Shown: in pieces, positions 61,431 through 64,000 of the stretch
Numbering within the stretch: the first letter of the stretch is position 1
Layout of the letters: the number at the start of each line of letters is the position of its first letter
NCBI RefSeq assembly: GCF_051251125.1
Contig: NZ_JBPCZL010000002.1
Length of the DNA stretch: 64,000 nucleotides
Source of the DNA: Carnimonas bestiolae
GTDB taxonomy: Bacteria > Pseudomonadota > Gammaproteobacteria > Pseudomonadales > Halomonadaceae
Reading direction: 5' to 3' (one strand)
Translations under genes and position numbers: made by a program
The notes under the pieces: generated by a model
Database searches by the model: none
Seen by the model: the letters and a program-made list of their open reading frames with translations, nothing else
Told to the model about the DNA's origin: nothing

Positions 61431-61473
61431 AAAAGCCCACGGCTGCCTTCGCGGCAAAAACGTGGGCTTTTTT
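61431..61473 (+). terminator. Rho-independent terminator of the exporter operon
   Basis: AAAAGCCCACG, imperfect loop containing GCTGCC-TTC-GCGGC, CGTGGGCTTTTTT. Strong stem and T tract 22 bp after the ABC gene stop. Confidence 0.9.
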
Positions 61474-61535
61474 ATTGGGTAATCGATGCCGCTTCGAAGC
61501 AGACAGGTGCATAAGCAAGGTTTTTCTCAAGGCTA

Positions 61536-61563
61536 GAAAAACCGCCCATCAATGGCGGTTTTA
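61536..61563 (+). terminator. Second terminator-like hairpin, near-copy of the one after the Hint gene
   Basis: AAAACCGCC-CATCAAT-GGCGGTTTT, almost the same sequence as the hairpin at 63005-63034. No gene ends just before it. Confidence 0.7.
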
Positions 61564-62095
61564 TCGTTACCCGTCGTTCAAATCAGAACGTCGGATACAC
61601 ACCCCTACGAGCGATACTTCCCGAAAAGGTGTAACGGATATTCACGACGACAAGATGCCGCTTAATCTTTATCGCTCAATACGTTACCCAACCGGCCCAG
61701 ACGAGCAGCAGGACAGATAGCCCTACCTCCCATTTGAGAACCTGATTTTCGAATTAATTAACTGAAACGGCGGAAGTATGGCCACAAGAATGAACCATTT
61801 CTGAACAAATCCCCCATCTCGATTAAGATTTACTCGTGTCACCCGACAACTCTACGCACTGCTCCGAAAGTCTAAGAAGCTGATACTAATAGCTAATTTA
61901 TTTTTTCCATTTTATGAGCGCCCTGAAACCGTCACTTCCTTGCTTCAGATTCGTCACTTAGCCCATATCGAGCCCCAGAATTCCTGATCGACACTCCCTA
62001 TCATTATTGGGGCGGTCACTCAGCGACTACCGCGACGCAATTTGCGTTCTACTGTACAGAGCCCAAACCACTCGATCGGGATCAAGGGGAAGCAC
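61564..62095. other. Noncoding region upstream of the Hint-domain gene
   Basis: About 530 bp, AT-rich around 61880-61910; no credible coding frame. It should include the promoter of the Hint gene. Confidence 0.5.
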
Positions 62096-63001
62096 ATGGC
62101 ACTTTCAAGATCGGAAGTTAATGACACACTGAACGAGATTAGCGACAAGCTCGATTCACGCGCCAGATTTTTAAACAAAGACAGCTACGACGGCATGATC
62201 GGCCAAGTGCGCGAACTAACACCGGACTTAAAAGCGGATAACAGCGCTTATCTGCTGAACAAAGCCGACAGCACCCTCGATAAGATTGATCAGACCGCTA
62301 ACGATAATGATGTTTTAAGTCGCACGGAAAAATTACAGGTTCATCGCAGTGTCGAGGCCACCAGCGCTTACGTACAAAAATACGGCTGCTTTACCGAAGG
62401 AACCTTAATCAGTACGCCAAACGGTGACGTTAAGATCGAAGCACTTAAGGAAGGTGATTTGGTCAATACGTTGTCTGGGCCGCAACCGTTGAAGTGGATT
62501 GGTCAGCGCACATTGACCAACATGGCGAGTTGGAGCGATAAAGAGAAGCGCAACAACTACCCTGTTCACATTTGCGCCCATGCATTAGGTGCAGGCATTC
62601 CCTCGCAAGACGTTACATTCTCAGCCTGGCATCATGTTTACGTAAATGGCGTGCTGGCGCGTGCGATGGATTTGATCAATGGAATGACCATTTACCAACA
62701 GCAGAAAATTGATCAGATTAAGTATTTCCACCTGGAGCTAGACGAATTCGATGTCATCATGGCCCATGGCGTTTACTCCGAGTCCTATACCGATAATGGT
62801 ATTAACCGCGGCTTTTACGACAATGCCGTTATTTCGCTTCAACCCACTAAGGAGCAGCGCGGCGGCATGTCGCCACGCCCCGGCTTCACGGTGGTACGTC
62901 CTAACCACAACGCTGGAATACTAACGGCGATCAAGCAGCAGCTAGAAATTCGTGCCGAAGAAATGCACACAGCCACTGCCAACAACCAGCACAGCGCGTA
63001 A
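62096..63001 (+). CDS. Stand-alone Hint (hedgehog/intein-like) domain protein
   Basis: 301 residues. The region from about 98 to 255 is a Hint_2-type domain: it opens with Cys98 in 'YGCFTEGTLISTPNGDVKIE', followed by 'ALKEGDLVNTLSGPQPLKWI', 'FSAWHHVYVNGVLARAMDLI' (block with the conserved His) and 'YFHLELDEFDVIMAHGVYSE'. Such domains usually sit in secreted RTX-type or calcium-binding proteins of alphaproteobacteria and can self-cleave at the Cys. Here the N-terminal 97 residues are a charged helical segment with no signal peptide or double-glycine leader, and no long effector or second extein follows. ATG at 62096 after AAGGGGAAGC. Function unknown; position next to the type I exporter may be meaningful. 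Confidence 0.88.
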   Translation: MALSRSEVNDTLNEISDKLDSRARFLNKDSYDGMIGQVRELTPDLKADNSAYLLNKADSTLDKIDQTANDNDVLSRTEKLQVHRSVEATSAYVQKYGCFTEGTLISTPNGDVKIEALKEGDLVNTLSGPQPLKWIGQRTLTNMASWSDKEKRNNYPVHICAHALGAGIPSQDVTFSAWHHVYVNGVLARAMDLINGMTIYQQQKIDQIKYFHLELDEFDVIMAHGVYSESYTDNGINRGFYDNAVISLQPTKEQRGGMSPRPGFTVVRPNHNAGILTAIKQQLEIRAEEMHTATANNQHSA

Positions 63002-63004
63002 ATG

Positions 63005-63034
63005 CAAAAAACCGCCCATCAAGGGCGGTTTTTT
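63005..63034 (+). terminator. Rho-independent terminator of the Hint gene
   Basis: AAAAACCGCC-CATCAA-GGGCGGTTTTTT immediately after the stop codon. Confidence 0.92.
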
Positions 63035-63210
63035 GCGGCTCCATGCACTGAGCCGCGGGGTCAACGATGCAATTTCCGTAACCCACTGCACATTCGCCTG
63101 ATCGCCCGGCACGCTAGCCTTCATCCGGGCAACTGCTATCGTCTTCGAGTAAGCAGGCTACTGCCTAGCACTCTTTCCGCTCCCCCTAGGCGCACCGGTG
63201 AACAGCGCGG

Positions 63211-64000
63211 CTAAAACAGCGAGCGCAGCCGCTCCGTAAACTCACCGATATCAAGGCGTTTATCCTTCTCGACGCCTAGCGCTTCATCCAAGTGGGCAAT
63301 GTAATCCACAATGGCCTTGAGCCGCATCGCATGACGGTCGCCAGAAGAAATTTGGCCATCCTCGGTACCGCTGCTTAACCGAATGACTCTGCCTGCTTCA
63401 CCGCCATAGCGCGATTTGAGTTCTCCCGCAGGACGGCGAGAAGGATCGAAGAAGGCGTCCTTGTACTTGTCCCATACGCCTCTCTTTCCAAGGCGCCAGA
63501 TGAATTCGACCTTGTCGCGCCGGCTGTAGTAAAAGCCTTCGTCGAAGCTCTCATCGGAATATCGGTTGAAAGCTAACTGAGGTTCTTCTGTGTAGGAGAA
63601 TTTATTGGCACGCTTCTCGACTGCATCGTTCACGTCGGCACGCGCCATCGGCATCGCGTAAATACTTTTGCGCTTCGCCTGAACCGCCTGATGGAAGTCG
63701 TTCCAACCTTGCCTGGTAATGATGCAGTTCCCATCCATGGGCAGCGCCCAACGGGCTCTTAGACGCGCTTGCTCCAGCGCCACATTACGCGCCTCATTGA
63801 TCGGCATCGCGTAACGAATCTTGCGCTGAAGTAAACCGAGGCCAAGCGTCATCACCTGACTGGGGCGCCCACAGTTTTCAAGCGTGCCAATATGCTGGCG
63901 GAGTTGAGCCTCACTGGTCGGCTCGAGCCCGATCTCTCGATACCGAGAGGGAATGAAGGGAATCTCGACGTACTCTTGTCCAAAAGATGCGATTAACGTC
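63211..64000 (-). CDS. Unknown protein, C-terminal part, possibly glycosyltransferase-related (runs off window)
   Basis: The minus-strand frame is open from the right edge of the window to the stop at 63211, about 262 residues without the N-terminus. A block 'NEARNVALEQARLRARWALP' followed by 'MDGNCIITRQGWNDF' resembles the GT-A pattern A-R-N-x-A...A-x-W-x-L-x-x-D-G-N, where D-G-N/D would be the nucleotide-sugar/metal motif. The C-terminal part contains 'YYSRRDKVEFIWRLGKRGVW' and looks helical. I do not recognise the full family. Met-rich repeats 'IRYAMPINEAR' and 'IYAMPMARADV' show internal similarity. Its function, and any link to the Hint gene, is unknown. Confidence 0.75.
   Translation of the reverse strand, partial: TLIASFGQEYVEIPFIPSRYREIGLEPTSEAQLRQHIGTLENCGRPSQVMTLGLGLLQRKIRYAMPINEARNVALEQARLRARWALPMDGNCIITRQGWNDFHQAVQAKRKSIYAMPMARADVNDAVEKRANKFSYTEEPQLAFNRYSDESFDEGFYYSRRDKVEFIWRLGKRGVWDKYKDAFFDPSRRPAGELKSRYGGEAGRVIRLSSGTEDGQISSGDRHAMRLKAIVDYIAHLDEALGVEKDKRLDIGEFTERLRSLF

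Noticed and set aside
62096..63001. Hint gene as a true intein
   Set aside because: No conserved host protein is split around it; the flanking parts are short and the C-terminal Asn/nucleophile context is not clear.
1..64000. tRNA, rRNA genes or CRISPR arrays
   Set aside because: I found no T-arm-like tRNA signatures in intergenic regions, no rRNA, and no regularly spaced repeat-spacer pattern; the repeats at 11.8-13.5 kb are irregular and lack spacers.

Overview
The window looks like a chromosomal segment of a Gram-negative gammaproteobacterium, most likely a member of the Halomonadaceae (Halomonas-like). This rests on moderately high GC, protein flavour, and a gene neighbourhood of LPS-core genes, glyQS, gmhB and etfBA; it is inference, since no rRNA or marker gene is present. 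Four perfect copies of the ParB site parS (8787, 20717, 33317, 47352) and the glyQS/gmhB context suggest a location in the origin-proximal partition domain.

Layout. 1-1256: 5' part of a large minus-strand protein, probably an SNF2-type helicase. 1439-15531: LPS inner-core region with Kdo transferase waaA, hldE, three GT9 heptosyltransferase-type genes (one is waaF), Kdo kinase kdkA, GT4 and GT2 glycosyltransferases and hldD. It is interrupted by an NMO gene, a GST gene and a repeat array carrying a HigBA/RelE-type toxin-antitoxin pair. 15775-20376: glyQ-glyS, a fluoride riboswitch with crcB, and gmhB. 20741-25314: small secreted and membrane proteins, etfA/etfB and a PEBP-family protein. 25701-37766: housekeeping and accessory genes, namely a cold-shock protein, a FAN1-type nuclease translationally coupled to an XPD-like helicase, MerR, a siderophore-interacting protein, SpoU methylase, OsmC, HAD, a mannitol dehydrogenase-family enzyme and an AGE-family epimerase.

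38099-52651 is a co-directional, mostly overlapping group: kpsC, kpsS, SDR, LtaS/sulfatase-like membrane enzyme, a 2439-residue reducing type I PKS, and an AONS-like PLP enzyme. The gene set matches rkpA/G/H/I/J of Sinorhizobium and wcbR/T/P/Q/A/O of Burkholderia, and probably makes a special lipid for a capsule (K-antigen) together with its Kdo linker. The chemistry suggests a sphingoid-like long-chain amino alcohol. No sugar-specific glycosyltransferases or kpsMTED exporter genes are in the window.

54270-61409 is the most unusual part: two intact genes for small, glycine-zipper, double-glycine-leader (microcin/colicin V-like) proteins, at least one frameshifted relative and one possible remnant, followed by an HlyD/CvaA-like adaptor and a C39-peptidase ABC exporter (CvaB-like). 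No immunity gene is recognisable. A stand-alone Hint-domain protein (62096-63001) and a partial unknown gene follow. Microcin genes, exporter and Hint gene lie in islands separated by unusually long, partly AT-rich noncoding stretches, consistent with acquisition and decay.
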